Shown here one piece after another: positions 53,645 to 62,001 of a stretch of DNA of 64,000 bases (positions are counted from its first letter, which is position 1; each line of letters opens with the position of its first letter). The position numbers were made by a program, and so were the translations under genes. The stretch is from CALMEC01 sp963777565 (GTDB taxonomy: Bacteria; Actinomycetota; Thermoleophilia; Miltoncostaeales; Miltoncostaeaceae). The stretch is from positions 588,940 to 652,939 of the forward strand of contig CAVZQZ010000006.1 in the NCBI GenBank assembly GCA_963777565.1. Reading direction: 5' to 3'. The notes under the pieces were generated by a model. The model saw only the letters and a program-made list of their open reading frames with translations, was not told the DNA's origin and made no database searches.

Positions 53645-54075
53645 CTATGCTCCCATCAGGGCGTACCTCCTCGTCGACTTCCAGGTCAACGCGGGTTCAT
53701 CGTTAACGCCGGAACGGTCGACACCCTTGAGGAAGGAAGAGACTGAGAAGGCGTCGCGCACGTACCTGGCGAGGTCTGCCTTCGGCGAGTGTGCGCCAGC
53801 GAGCCCGAGCCGCTGTGGAAACTCGAATGCGACCGCGGCGGTGAGCAGGTCCACGATCTGCAGTGGAACGGCGGCGCGGGAGTCCAGACGGCAGACACTC
53901 GTCACGCGAGTCTCTCGAGGCGCTGGTTGACGATGTCGCGCACCTCGGCCTCGAAGCGCCCAGCGTCGGGCGTCGAGTGCTCGTCGGCGAGGACGCACAC
54001 GAGCTCGTGCGGTTGGATGCTTCCGATCAGAAGCTGCGCGGCGAGTCGTTCGTAGGCTCGCCATGGGCTGGTCGC
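53645..54075 (-). pseudogene. DUF3800-like remnant, N-terminus missing
   Basis: AYERLAAQLLIGSIQPHELV, LADEHSTPDAGRFEAEVRDI then, one frame over, PLQIVDLLTAAVAFEFPQRL and RYVRDAFSVSSFLKGVDRSG. The order of these blocks matches the C-terminal half of DUF3800 (RNase H-like) proteins. It is joined at its 5' side to a dipeptidase fragment. Confidence 0.55.
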
Positions 54076-54645
54076 CCGGCATGAGCGCCCGGGCGTTCGA
54101 GTGCGAGGCGATGACCGCATGCGCCGATCTCGAGCGCGTCCCAGAAGGCCTTCTCGGCAAGATGGGACGCATCGAGCACCACACCGCGCTCGCGCATCGC
54201 GGCCACCAGCTCCCGGCCCTGCCGCGTGAGGCCGCCCGGAGCGCCGGAACCTCCCGAGTAGCGCGTCCTTCCCCACGCCGGGCCGACGAACCCGATCCGA
54301 CTCCCACGCCGCCAGGTGACGCTCCAGATCGCCACGGGAGCGGATGATCCGGATGCGTCCCTCGTCCTCCCACCTCTCGTACACGGCGAGCTGGTCCAGG
54401 GCCTGGCGCGCGGGCCCCTGCGGCGTCGTGTATCCGTCGTCGGAGTAGCCGGCGCCGTCCGGCTCGGCGAACAGCGTCGCGAACACCACGCCGACGCCCC
54501 CGCGGACGAGGTCGGGCAGCGATACCGTCGCCTGCTGGTCGGTGCGACGCTGGATCGCCCGGATCTCGGCGGCGCTCAGGGTGTAGTAGCGCCCCTCGAC
54601 GATGACGTTGGCCGCCAGGTCCAGGTGCCCATCCACCGATCATGG
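54076..54645 (-). pseudogene. membrane dipeptidase (M19) N-terminal fragment, frameshifted
   Basis: MIVDGHLDLAANVIVEGR is restored by removing one G near 54641. Then VSLPDLVRGGVGVVFATLFA, LTRQGRELVAAMRERGVVLD, ASHLAEKAFWDALEI and VIASHSNARAL follow. These carry the first metal ligands (HxD) and the ASH/SHSNAR motifs of renal-dipeptidase-type enzymes. The second half is replaced by DUF3800-like sequence. Confidence 0.75.
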
Positions 54646-54663
54646 GGCCCCCGGGGGGGAGCG

Positions 54664-55377
54664 TCACGACGAGGTGACGACCTCCGCCACGCACGCCTCG
54701 TCGCCTTCGGCGCGCGCCTTCATCAGGCCAATCGTCGCCTTCGGGACATAGACGGAGAGGATGCCCCGCCAGATGGAGCGGTCGAGGCCGCAGACCCGCT
54801 CCGGATCGTGGAACGCCATCTCCTCGAACGGGCATGAGCACGCCTTGATCGACGCCGTTCCGTCGCTCGTCGCGGCGAACCCGTAGCGCGTGAGCAGCCG
54901 CACGACCTCGGCGATCGCCTGCGTCGGCGTGAACGGGGACCCGCCGCCGCCGGCCTGCTCGGCGGCCAGCGAGCGGCCGAACTCGAATCCCACCCGCTCG
55001 AGCTGCTCCGCCGGGGATGTGCCCGGCTCGCTCATCGCACGGAGGAGAAGCTCCGCGAGCAGGTCGTAGTGGCGCTCCGGGAGGGCGACCGCCGCCTCGG
55101 TCTCGGCGAGGCTGTAGAGCTTGGGCGGACGGCCGGCGCCCGGCCCGTCGCGCTCGCGGCGGCGGAACTCCGCGTTGAGGAAGCCCTGCTCGACGAGCTT
55201 ATCGAGGTGGAAGCCCGCCAGGCGGCGGTCGATGCCGACGGCTTCCGCGACCTCGTCCTTCGACTGCGGCGCGGCGGCCTCCCGCACGACGAAGAAGACG
55301 CGCCGTCGTGTCGGATCGCCGAGCGCGCTGGCGAGCCGCTCGATCTCCTGCTCCGTCTGAGGCTGCCTGAGGCTCAC
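54664..55377 (-). CDS. sufR: SufR-like HTH regulator with cysteine cluster
   Basis: 237 residues from GTG 55377. N-terminal winged helix: LASALGDPTRRRVFFVVREA, KDEVAEAVGIDRRLAGFHLD, KLVEQGFLNAEFRRRE. The C-terminal half has cysteines in ACSCPFEEMAFHDPERVCG, with 13 residues between the second and third, and a late one in DEACVAEV. Similar spacing binds an iron-sulphur cluster in SufR repressors. It is divergent from sufB, the classical position for a suf repressor. Confidence 0.75.
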   Translation of the reverse strand: MSLRQPQTEQEIERLASALGDPTRRRVFFVVREAAAPQSKDEVAEAVGIDRRLAGFHLDKLVEQGFLNAEFRRRERDGPGAGRPPKLYSLAETEAAVALPERHYDLLAELLLRAMSEPGTSPAEQLERVGFEFGRSLAAEQAGGGGSPFTPTQAIAEVVRLLTRYGFAATSDGTASIKACSCPFEEMAFHDPERVCGLDRSIWRGILSVYVPKATIGLMKARAEGDEACVAEVVTSS

Positions 55378-55463
55378 TGCTCCTCGCGGAAGGTCGTCGC
55401 CAACTTTACACCCGGTCGCAGGATTCGCCGGCTGCCGCCCCCCTTGTGGGAACGGCGCCCACC

Positions 55464-55485
55464 CATTACGGTAATGAGGATATCC
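55464..55485. promoter_or_regulatory. candidate operator between sufR and sufB
   Basis: cattacggtaatg (5-bp arms, 55464-55476) is followed at once by the palindrome ggatatcc (55478-55485) in an A/T-rich patch of the 142-base divergent gap. A SufR-type repressor could bind here. Confidence 0.45.
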
Positions 55486-55519
55486 GTTAGAAGCAGCGGA
55501 TCGGCCTCCGGGAGGACCT

Positions 55520-56930
55520 GTGTCCACCACCACCCCGCCCGAGCTCGAAGGTTTCGACCAGTACAAGTTCGGCTGGCACGACCCGAGCAACTCCGTCTTC
55601 GAGCCGAAGAAGGGGCTCAGCGCCGACGTCGTGCGCGAGATCTCCGACGCTCAAGGGCGAGCCCGAGTGGATGACGAAGTTCCGCCTGCGCTCGCTCGAG
55701 ATCTTCGACCGCAAGCCAATGCCCGACTGGGGCGGCGACCTCGACGGGATCGACTTCCAGGACATCTACTACTACATCCGCGCCAGCGAGAAGCAGGGTC
55801 GGACGTGGGAAGAGGTGCCGGACGACATCAAGAACACGTTCGACCGGCTCGGGATCCCCGAGGCGGAGCGCAAGTTCCTGTCCGGCGTGTCCGCCCAGTA
55901 CGAGAGCGAGGTCGTCTACCACTCGATCCGCGAGGACCTCGAGGCCCAGGGCGTGATCTTCTGTGACACCGACACCGCGCTCCGCGACCACCCGGAGATC
56001 TTCGGTGAGCACTGGGCGACGGTCATCCCGCCCGGCGACAACAAGTTCTCGGCGCTCAACAGCGCCGTGTGGTCCGGCGGGTCGTTCATCTGGGTGCCGC
56101 CGGGCGTGCGGGTCGAGGTTCCGCTGCAGGCGTACTTCCGGATCAACCAGGAGAACATGGGGCAGTTCGAGCGGACGCTCATCATCTGCGAGGAGGACTC
56201 GTTCGTGCACTACGTCGAAGGCTGTACCGCTCCGGTGTACTCCAGCGACTCGCTGCACTCGGCGGTCGTGGAGATCATCGTGAAGAAGGGCGCGCGCTGC
56301 CGCTACACGACAATCCAGAACTGGTCGACGAACGTCTACAACCTGGTCACCAAGCGCGCGGTGTGCCACGAGAACGCCACGATGGAGTGGGTCGACGGCA
56401 ACCTCGGCTCGCGGCTCACGATGAAGTACCCGGCGGTGTGGATGCTCGGACGTGGCGCCCGCGGCGAGGTGCTGTCGGTGGCGTTCGCCAGCGAGAACAT
56501 GCACCAGGACGCCGGCGCGAAGATGGTGCACGTCGCACCCGACACCTCGTCCACGATCGTCTCCAAGTCGATCTCGAAGGGCGGCGGGCGCACCAGCTAC
56601 CGCGGCCTCGTTCGGGTGGAGCCTGGCGCGAAGCGCGTCAAGGCGTCGGTGGTCTGCGACGCGCTGTTGCTCGACGAGGACAGCCGCTCCGACACCTACC
56701 CGTACATGGACATCCAGGAGGAGGACTGCTCCATCGGCCACGAGGCGACCGTCTCGAAGGTCGCGGACGACCAGATCTTCTACCTCATGAGCCGCGGCCT
56801 CTCGGAGGAAGCGGCCATGGCGATGATCGTGCGCGGGTTCATCGAGCCGATCGCGAAGGAGCTGCCGATGGAGTACGCGGTCGAGCTGAACCGCCTCATC
56901 GAACTGCAGATGGAGGGGTCGATTGGCTAG
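55520..56930 (+). CDS. sufB: Fe-S cluster assembly scaffold SufB, one frameshift near the start
   Basis: 469 residues from GTG 55520 (GGAGG site) when one extra base near 55649 is removed; the second frame then gives GEPEWMTKFRLRSLEIFDRK. Core features are SAQYESEVVYHSI, VIPPGDNKFSALNSAVWSGG, FRINQENMGQFERTLIICEE, YVEGCTAPVYSSDSLHSAVV (conserved Cys), SVAFASENMHQDAGAKMVHV and EEDCSIGHEATVSKV. With SufC/SufD it assembles Fe-S clusters. sufC is not in the window. Confidence 0.95.
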
Positions 56931-57042
56931 CGCTGCGTGGGCCGAGGAGGCCCGGGCGACCGCCGAGAAGACGTTCACCAGCCTTCCCGCCCTCACCGGG
57001 CAGGAGGAGGACTGGCGCTTCACGCCCCCCCACCGGTGAGCG
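56924..57042 (+). pseudogene. sufD: sufD stub
   Basis: Right after sufB, a TTG frame encodes a SufD-like N-terminus (ASAAWAEEARATAEKTFTSL and PALTGQEEDWRFTPP) and stops after 38 residues. Removing one C from the CCCCCCC run at 57030-57036 joins it in frame to sufS. The remaining 350 or so residues of SufD are absent. Confidence 0.7.
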
Positions 57043-57076
57043 CTCGGCCCAACTCTCCTTCATCGGGCTCGACGTC

Positions 57077-58306
57077 ATGACAACCTCCACCACGATCGAG
57101 CGGATCCGGGACGACTTCCCGCTGCTCTCGCGCGACGTGGACGGGAGGCCGCTCGTCTACCTCGACTCGGCGGCGACGTCGCAGAAGCCCGGGGCAGTAC
57201 TCGACGCGATGGACGCGTTCTACCGCCAGACCAACGCGAACGTGCGCCGCGGCGTCTACTCGCTGGCGGCCGACGCGGACCGCCGTTTCGAGGCAGGGCG
57301 CGCGTCGATCGCCCGGCTGGTCAACGCGCCGCTCGACGGGTTGGTGGCCACGAAGAACGTGACCGAGGCGATCAACCTGGTTGCGTGGGCGTGGGGGGTC
57401 CGTACCCTCCGCCCCGGCGACGAGGTGGTGGTCTCGGTCATGGAGCACCACTCGAACATCGTCCCCTGGCAGCTCGTGGCGACGATCACGGGGGCGACGG
57501 TGCGGTTCTGCCCGATCACACCCGACGGCGAGCTCGACCTCGACGCCCTACGCGGCCTGATCGGAGGCCGCACGCGTCTGGTCTCGATCGTGCACGTCAG
57601 CAACGCGCTCGGAACGATCAACCCAGTCCGGGAGATCGCCGACCTCGCTCACGCCGCGGGGGCGCTGATGATGGTCGACGGCGCGCAGAGCGTCCCCCAC
57701 ATGCCGGTCGACTTCGCCGAGCTCGGCTGCGACTTCCTCGCGTTCACCGGCCACAAGATGCTGGGACCCACCGGCGTCGGGATGCTGGTCGCGCGGCCGG
57801 AGCTGCTCGACGAGATCGAGCCGTTCATGGGTGGCGGCGAGATGATCGACGACGTCACCACCGAGGGCTCGACCTGGGCGGAGGGGCCGCGGAAGTTCGA
57901 GGCGGGCACGCCGCCGATCGCGGAGGTCATCGGCCTCGGGGCCGCCGCGGAGTACCTGATGGACATCGGCATGGATCACGTACGGGCGCACGAGCTGGCA
58001 TTGACCGACTACGCGCTCAACGCGCTGAAGGAGCTCGAGGGGATCCGCGTGTTCGGCCCGCGGGCCCCGGAGCGGCGCGGCTGCCCGATCAGCTTCGAGC
58101 TGCCGGACGTCCACGCGCACGATGTCGCCCAGTTCCTGGACCAGGAGGGCGTGTGCGTGCGGGCCGGGCATCACTGCACGAAGCCGCTGATGCGGGCGCT
58201 CGGCGTGACGGCGACCGCCCGGGCGAGCACGCACGTCTACAGCCGGTTCGAGGACATCGACGCGCTCGTGCGGGGGCTGCACGGCGCCCGCGCATACTTC
58301 GCCTAG
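57077..58306 (+). CDS. sufS: cysteine desulfurase SufS
   Basis: 409 residues from ATG 57077. Class II desulfurase: YLDSAATSQKPGAVLDAMDA, SVMEHHSNIVPWQLVA, VDGAQSVPHMPVDF, the PLP lysine in FLAFTGHKMLGPTGVGML, and the catalytic Cys in VRAGHHCTKPLMRAL. It provides sulphane sulphur for cluster building. It follows the sufD stub; no sufU lies downstream before the tRNA remnant. Confidence 0.95.
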   Translation: MTTSTTIERIRDDFPLLSRDVDGRPLVYLDSAATSQKPGAVLDAMDAFYRQTNANVRRGVYSLAADADRRFEAGRASIARLVNAPLDGLVATKNVTEAINLVAWAWGVRTLRPGDEVVVSVMEHHSNIVPWQLVATITGATVRFCPITPDGELDLDALRGLIGGRTRLVSIVHVSNALGTINPVREIADLAHAAGALMMVDGAQSVPHMPVDFAELGCDFLAFTGHKMLGPTGVGMLVARPELLDEIEPFMGGGEMIDDVTTEGSTWAEGPRKFEAGTPPIAEVIGLGAAAEYLMDIGMDHVRAHELALTDYALNALKELEGIRVFGPRAPERRGCPISFELPDVHAHDVAQFLDQEGVCVRAGHHCTKPLMRALGVTATARASTHVYSRFEDIDALVRGLHGARAYFA

Positions 58307-58397
58307 CGACAGCAAAAGATCAACCTAGACCGAGCAGCCCGTACACGTCAACGGAACCGACCGCACCATTCGACATTCCAATCAGGAGCCTTCTCGC

Positions 58398-58433
58398 CCC
58401 AAGGTCCTGGGTTCGACTCCTTGACAGCCCATC
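58398..58433 (+). mobile_element. candidate attR: degenerate 3' end of tRNA-Lys
   Basis: 32 of 36 bases match 33088-33123 (cccaaggtcctgggttcga identical), same orientation. The four changes break the T-stem and acceptor pairing, so it is not a functional tRNA. It lies 92 bases after sufS and 60 bases before the TGGGCAAC repeats. Confidence 0.65.
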
Positions 58434-58492
58434 AGGTTTGTCTCTGCTAACGGGCACTTCTCGTTCGACGGTCGATGCGCCGATCGGGCGTT

Positions 58493-58613
58493 TGGGCAAC
58501 AAGGTGGGCAACACTCCCGCCATTTCCGCTTGGTCGTGCCCGATCTCGGACACCCCCATCCATGCTCCCGGCCTCGGGAGAGGAGACGGTGCGGAGGGGA
58601 CCATTTCCTCTGG
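58493..58613 (-). repeat. repeat R3, inverted full copy with TGGGCAAC direct repeats
   Basis: Read on the minus strand it matches R2 (40239-40361) over about 120 bases. At its end lie tgggcaac at 58493-58500 and tgggcaaca at 58505-58513, a 12-base period typical of integrase arm sites. Confidence 0.8.
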
Positions 58614-58764
58614 CGACTGCCCGTAGCGAGCCAGAGCCCGCACCGGCTGCGCCACCGCTGGCCATGCAGCTGTCGCCGAAACGTCCCCGCTTGCCCTCGA
58701 CCCGGTTCTCGGCGATCGTCCGTATCGCGGGTCTTGCCGCGAAGGTGACCAAGGAGACAGTCCA

Positions 58765-59226
58765 GTGTTCCGTCCAGTCCGCGCTGCCCTCGTCGTCGCG
58801 GCGCTTTCCCTGATTGCCGTCGCGTCTGGTTGCGGATCGAGCTCTTCGGGCGGCGGTTCGACGACCACCCCGGCTGCGCCCACGACCTCTTCGGCGACGA
58901 CTGCACCGACCACTACCGCACCGACGACTGGTGCCGGGACGTCCGTCGCGATCGCCGCCGATCCGAGCGGGGCGTTGGCTTTCGTGCAGAAGTCGCTGAC
59001 GGCGCCCGCCGGTTCGGTCACCTTCGACTTCACGAATGCGTCGCCGGTTCCCCACAACGTGACCTTCAAGAAAGCCGGTACAGAGCAAGGGCTCGGCGGG
59101 ACCACGACGATCGCGTCCGGGTCTGCGTCGGTGACGCTCACCCTCCCCAAGGGCAGCTACACCTACTACTGCAGCGTCCCCGGCCATGAGGCCGCGGGGA
59201 TGAAGGGCACGCTCACCGTCACTTAG
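58765..59226 (+). CDS. cupredoxin lipoprotein (plastocyanin/azurin-like)
   Basis: 153 residues from GTG 58765. Lipoprotein signal peptide (ALVVAALSLIAVASGC, lipobox ASGC), Ser/Thr/Pro linker, then one cupredoxin domain. Type 1 copper ligands are His in SPVPHNVTFKKAG and Cys, His, Met in YYCSVPGHEAAGMKGT. It should carry electrons on the outer face of the membrane. Confidence 0.92.
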   Translation: MFRPVRAALVVAALSLIAVASGCGSSSSGGGSTTTPAAPTTSSATTAPTTTAPTTGAGTSVAIAADPSGALAFVQKSLTAPAGSVTFDFTNASPVPHNVTFKKAGTEQGLGGTTTIASGSASVTLTLPKGSYTYYCSVPGHEAAGMKGTLTVT

Positions 59227-59939
59227 GCGCCGCCCGTGCTCGCAGACGATCGCGCGTCACGGGGCGGCACCGGGCGAACGACACAGGTTGCACAGGACAG
59301 GTGTGCTTAGGCGCTCACCCGCTGCGCGAAACGTCCGAACGCGTGATGCACGGGGGCGATCTCGAACGAGGCGTTCGCGGGGAGGAGCTCCATCACCCCC
59401 CGCTCGGGTCACGAACCGGGACTGTTTCTCGCAGCGAGGGGCAATGGCATAGGTTTAGGGATCGGCCGGCGTGCGTCGGGAACGCCCCGCCGGTCGACGG
59501 GGCGCCTCGCCCCGAAGCGTCCGCGATGAGAGCGCATCGCGGCTGGACCCTCCTACCGGCCGGAGGGATCGCACTTGGCAGACCGGGGCCGGCCCGAGAG
59601 GGCGGACCCGGCCACGCCTTGCACGCTGGCGCATAAGCGGCTCAGCCTGCCCATCTTTTCCGGTCGACTCCCGTCGTAGATCCGAGGGGGTCGTAAATGC
59701 CGGTCGGGTCACTTACATCCCCCTGGGGGCGGTGCTCCCTTGTTTTCTCCCACGGGATGCCTCCCGTGTTCGCGGCGGGACCGGCGGCGACGCCGATCGC
59801 ATGATAGCCGGTACCTCAATCGGGGTTCGCGTCTCGCGACGCTACCCCGCCCCCCGGGCGAGGCCCTCCGAGTGCACCGGGCCATCCGCCGGCTGGCGCG
59901 GATTAGCATCGGGCGGATCGCTGCTTCGAGCTCGCGCGG
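59227..59939. other. 713-base gene-free stretch with several hairpins
   Basis: No gene supported. Perfect or near-perfect dyads occur, e.g. ccgcgatg-agagcg-catcgcgg at 59521-59542, cgcccc...ggggcg near 59483 and cacggg-aggcat-cccgtg near 59752. I could not match it to a known riboswitch, RNase P, tmRNA or 6S RNA. Confidence 0.5.
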
Positions 59940-60254
59940 CTACGCGCCCTTCTTGGCGATGAACTCCGCGACCATCCGCTCCCCGGCGTCGTGCCCCTGC
60001 TCGAAGTACACGCGGTTGATCTCCTTGAAGACCTCCCACTGGGCGGGGACATCATCCTCGGCCAGGGTCGCGTCCACCGGGCAGACCTCGACGCAGGCGT
60101 CGCAGTCGATGCACTCGGCCGGGTCGATGTAGAGGATCGTCGCCTCGTCGTGGTGCTCCTCGCCCGGCATCGGGTGGATGCAGTCCACGGGACAGGCGTC
60201 GACACAGGAAGCGTCTTTCGTGCCGATGCAGGGTTCGGCAATCACGTAGGCCAT
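59940..60254 (-). CDS. fdxA: 7Fe ferredoxin FdxA type
   Basis: 104 residues from ATG 60254 (MAYVIAEPCIGTKDASCVDA). The first cluster motif C-x7-C-x3-CP (CIGTKDASCVDACPVDC) fits 3Fe-4S; the second CIDCDACVEVCP is a 4Fe-4S site. The acidic C-terminal helix is usual. Low-potential electron carrier in the cytoplasm. Confidence 0.95.
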   Translation of the reverse strand: MAYVIAEPCIGTKDASCVDACPVDCIHPMPGEEHHDEATILYIDPAECIDCDACVEVCPVDATLAEDDVPAQWEVFKEINRVYFEQGHDAGERMVAEFIAKKGA

Positions 60255-60600
60255 GCGGTGGATGTCCCTCGCGGAAGACGACGATGGGAATCGAATCCTA
60301 CCCGGGGGTGCCTCCTGCGTCGACGGTCGCTTGGCCCAGATGGACCAGCCTGATCCCGTCGCGGTGTGGGACCGGGCCGCCGCCCCGAATGTGGGAACGG
60401 CACACACCGCGAGAAACCGGGCTGGGGCAACCCCCCCGCCCGCTTCACTAAATTGAAGCGCATGCCCCCTTCGCTCGCACACCTGCGAGAGGCTTGATGT
60501 GCAACTCGGAGGTTGGATCAGCCGTGAGTTCGCTGCGATAGCCACGTCGGGTCCGCCCAGCGCCAGTTCGACGCACGTTTGGTGGCGTGGTTGAATCACA
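60255..60600. other. 346-base intergenic stretch
   Basis: I see no gene. A T-arm-like phrase (ggattcgattcc on the minus strand) near 60290 lacks the rest of a tRNA. Promoters of fdxA and the cupin gene must lie here. Confidence 0.45.
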
Positions 60601-60921
60601 GTGCCTCGACCGGAGGGAAGCAGCGATGGCCGAAGACGCAGCCAAGGTCGCGCCCACATCTACAAGGTGGTGTTCGAGAACGAGCGGGTGCGGGTACTCG
60701 AGGTGAGCATGGAGCCTGGGGAACGCGCGGACATGCATTCGCATCCCGACTACTTCGTTTACTTCCTCTACGGCGGCAAGGGGAAGCTCACGACACCTTC
60801 GGGCGAGACCGAGGAGATCGAGTGGCCCGCGGGCGCGTCGATGTGGCGAGAAGCAGAGGAGCACTCAACCGAGAACATTGGGGGCACCGCCATTCGCGCC
60901 ATCTTCTTCGAGCCGAAGTAG
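60601..60921 (+). CDS. cupin-domain protein
   Basis: 106 residues in the uninterrupted frame from GTG 60601. A better start is ATG 60626, with GGAGGGA 7 bases before it (MAEDAAKVA), but that needs one missing base near 60653 to reach IYKVVFENERVRVLEVSMEP. Cupin motif 1 is GERADMHSHPDYFVYFLYGG and motif 2 is WPAGASMWREAEEHSTENIG. Small metal-binding beta barrel; substrate unknown. Confidence 0.82.
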   Translation: MPRPEGSSDGRRRSQGRAHIYKVVFENERVRVLEVSMEPGERADMHSHPDYFVYFLYGGKGKLTTPSGETEEIEWPAGASMWREAEEHSTENIGGTAIRAIFFEPK

Positions 60922-61015
60922 GGTCGGTCTCAACGCCCGCATCCTCGCCGCGACCAACTCCCGGTCGCCCTCGCGTAGAGGCGTCCGGCGGCCAGGCGCG
61001 ATCTCGGGACCTCGG

Positions 61016-61273
61016 GTGAGTCAGTTCTTCGGAAGCAATCCCGCCGCACGGTTGCCTCAGGGGCCGAAGCGTGGACCGTGGCGCCGGGGCGTGCCACGAA
61101 CCTGGCGGGATGCGCTCGACCTGCCCGAAGCGCCCGACGAGCCACGAGCGGTCGCGACCGGAGAGCTCCACGCGCCCTCGAGCGTGCCTCCCGCTCCGGA
61201 CATCGTCGACGAGTCCTCGGAGGAGTCGTTCCCGAGCTCAGATCCTCCCAGCTGGGGCCCAGGCCTCGTGTGA
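61016..61273 (+). CDS. small hypothetical protein ending in an ESFPSSDPPSW motif
   Basis: 85 residues from GTG 61016. The end IVDESSEESFPSSDPPSWGP matches a short acidic motif seen in many small bacterial proteins of unknown role. The upstream part is Pro/Arg-rich. The true start is uncertain. Confidence 0.45.
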   Translation: MSQFFGSNPAARLPQGPKRGPWRRGVPRTWRDALDLPEAPDEPRAVATGELHAPSSVPPAPDIVDESSEESFPSSDPPSWGPGLV

Positions 61274-61475
61274 CTCCTGCCTGCCGCTCCACCGCTCGAC
61301 CAGGTTGCTCAACCACGCCCACGCGCCTTCACGGCATCCTCCGTCACCGATCTGGCGCCGAACTGCAGGCGCTGCGGAGGGCGCGTGCAGACACCGCCCA
61401 ACTCGACCTGTGTTACCCAACCCTGAACGCGGCCGACCACAGGCACTGGTACTGGTCGGAGGAGGTCGAGTCGGC

Positions 61476-61481
61476 TACTAT
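61476..61481 (+). promoter_or_regulatory. candidate groES -10 box
   Basis: TACTAT lies 17 bases after TGGTCG (61453-61458) and just upstream of the CIRCE element, the expected place for the heat-shock promoter. Confidence 0.4.
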
Positions 61482-61486
61482 GGGAG

Positions 61487-61513
61487 TCGGCACTCCTTCT
61501 GAGTGAGTGCCAA
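61487..61513 (+). promoter_or_regulatory. CIRCE element (HrcA operator) upstream of groES
   Basis: tcggcactc, 9 bases, gagtgccaa: inverted arms with the conserved GCACTC-N9-GAGTGC core. HrcA binds this site and represses groESL until heat stress. Confidence 0.92.
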
Positions 61514-61584
61514 CGCCGGCCATGTCTGGTGTCCGACGTCGAGGCCAACGATCTTGCGGCCAGACTCGACCCCAGGAGGAGCCG

Positions 61585-61956
61585 ATGAACCTGACGCCGC
61601 TGGGCGATCGCGTGATCGTCAAAGCCGTCGAGCAGGAGGAGGTCAGCGCGAGCGGCATCGTGCTGCCCGACACCGCCAAGGAGAGACCCCAGCGAGGCAG
61701 GGTGCTCGCAGTGGGGGCGGGTCGCTACGAGGACGGCAGCCGCGTGCCCATGGACGTCGCCGTGGGCGACGAGGTCGTCTACTCCAAGTACGGCGGCACC
61801 GAGGTCACGCTCGAGGGCGAGGAGGTCCTGATCCTCGCCGAAGCCGACATTTTGGCGAAGGTCGCGGGCGCCAGCCGCGCCAGCCGCGCCAGCCGCGCCG
61901 CCGCGAAGCTGGCGGCCAAGCCCGCAGGCCGAAGCGCCCGCCGTCCAACGAAGTAG
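61585..61956 (+). CDS. groES: co-chaperonin GroES with a basic C-terminal tail
   Basis: 123 residues from ATG 61585 with AGGAGG. The normal GroES (1-95) has LTPLGDRVIVKAVEQEEVSA, the mobile loop SGIVLPDTAKERPQRG, and VGDEVVYSKYGGTEVTLEGE. After ILAKV a 28-residue tail of Ala/Ser/Arg/Lys follows (GASRASRASRAAAKLAAKPA). It caps GroEL. Confidence 0.96.
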   Translation: MNLTPLGDRVIVKAVEQEEVSASGIVLPDTAKERPQRGRVLAVGAGRYEDGSRVPMDVAVGDEVVYSKYGGTEVTLEGEEVLILAEADILAKVAGASRASRASRAAAKLAAKPAGRSARRPTK

Positions 61957-62001
61957 CGGCCCACCCCCGTGGGGAGATGAGAGAGCGAAAGGCATCCGCA
62001 G

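Noticed and set aside
60284..60320. tRNA-like T-arm upstream of the ferredoxin gene
   Set aside because: The T-stem does not pair correctly and no acceptor, D or anticodon arm can be built around it.
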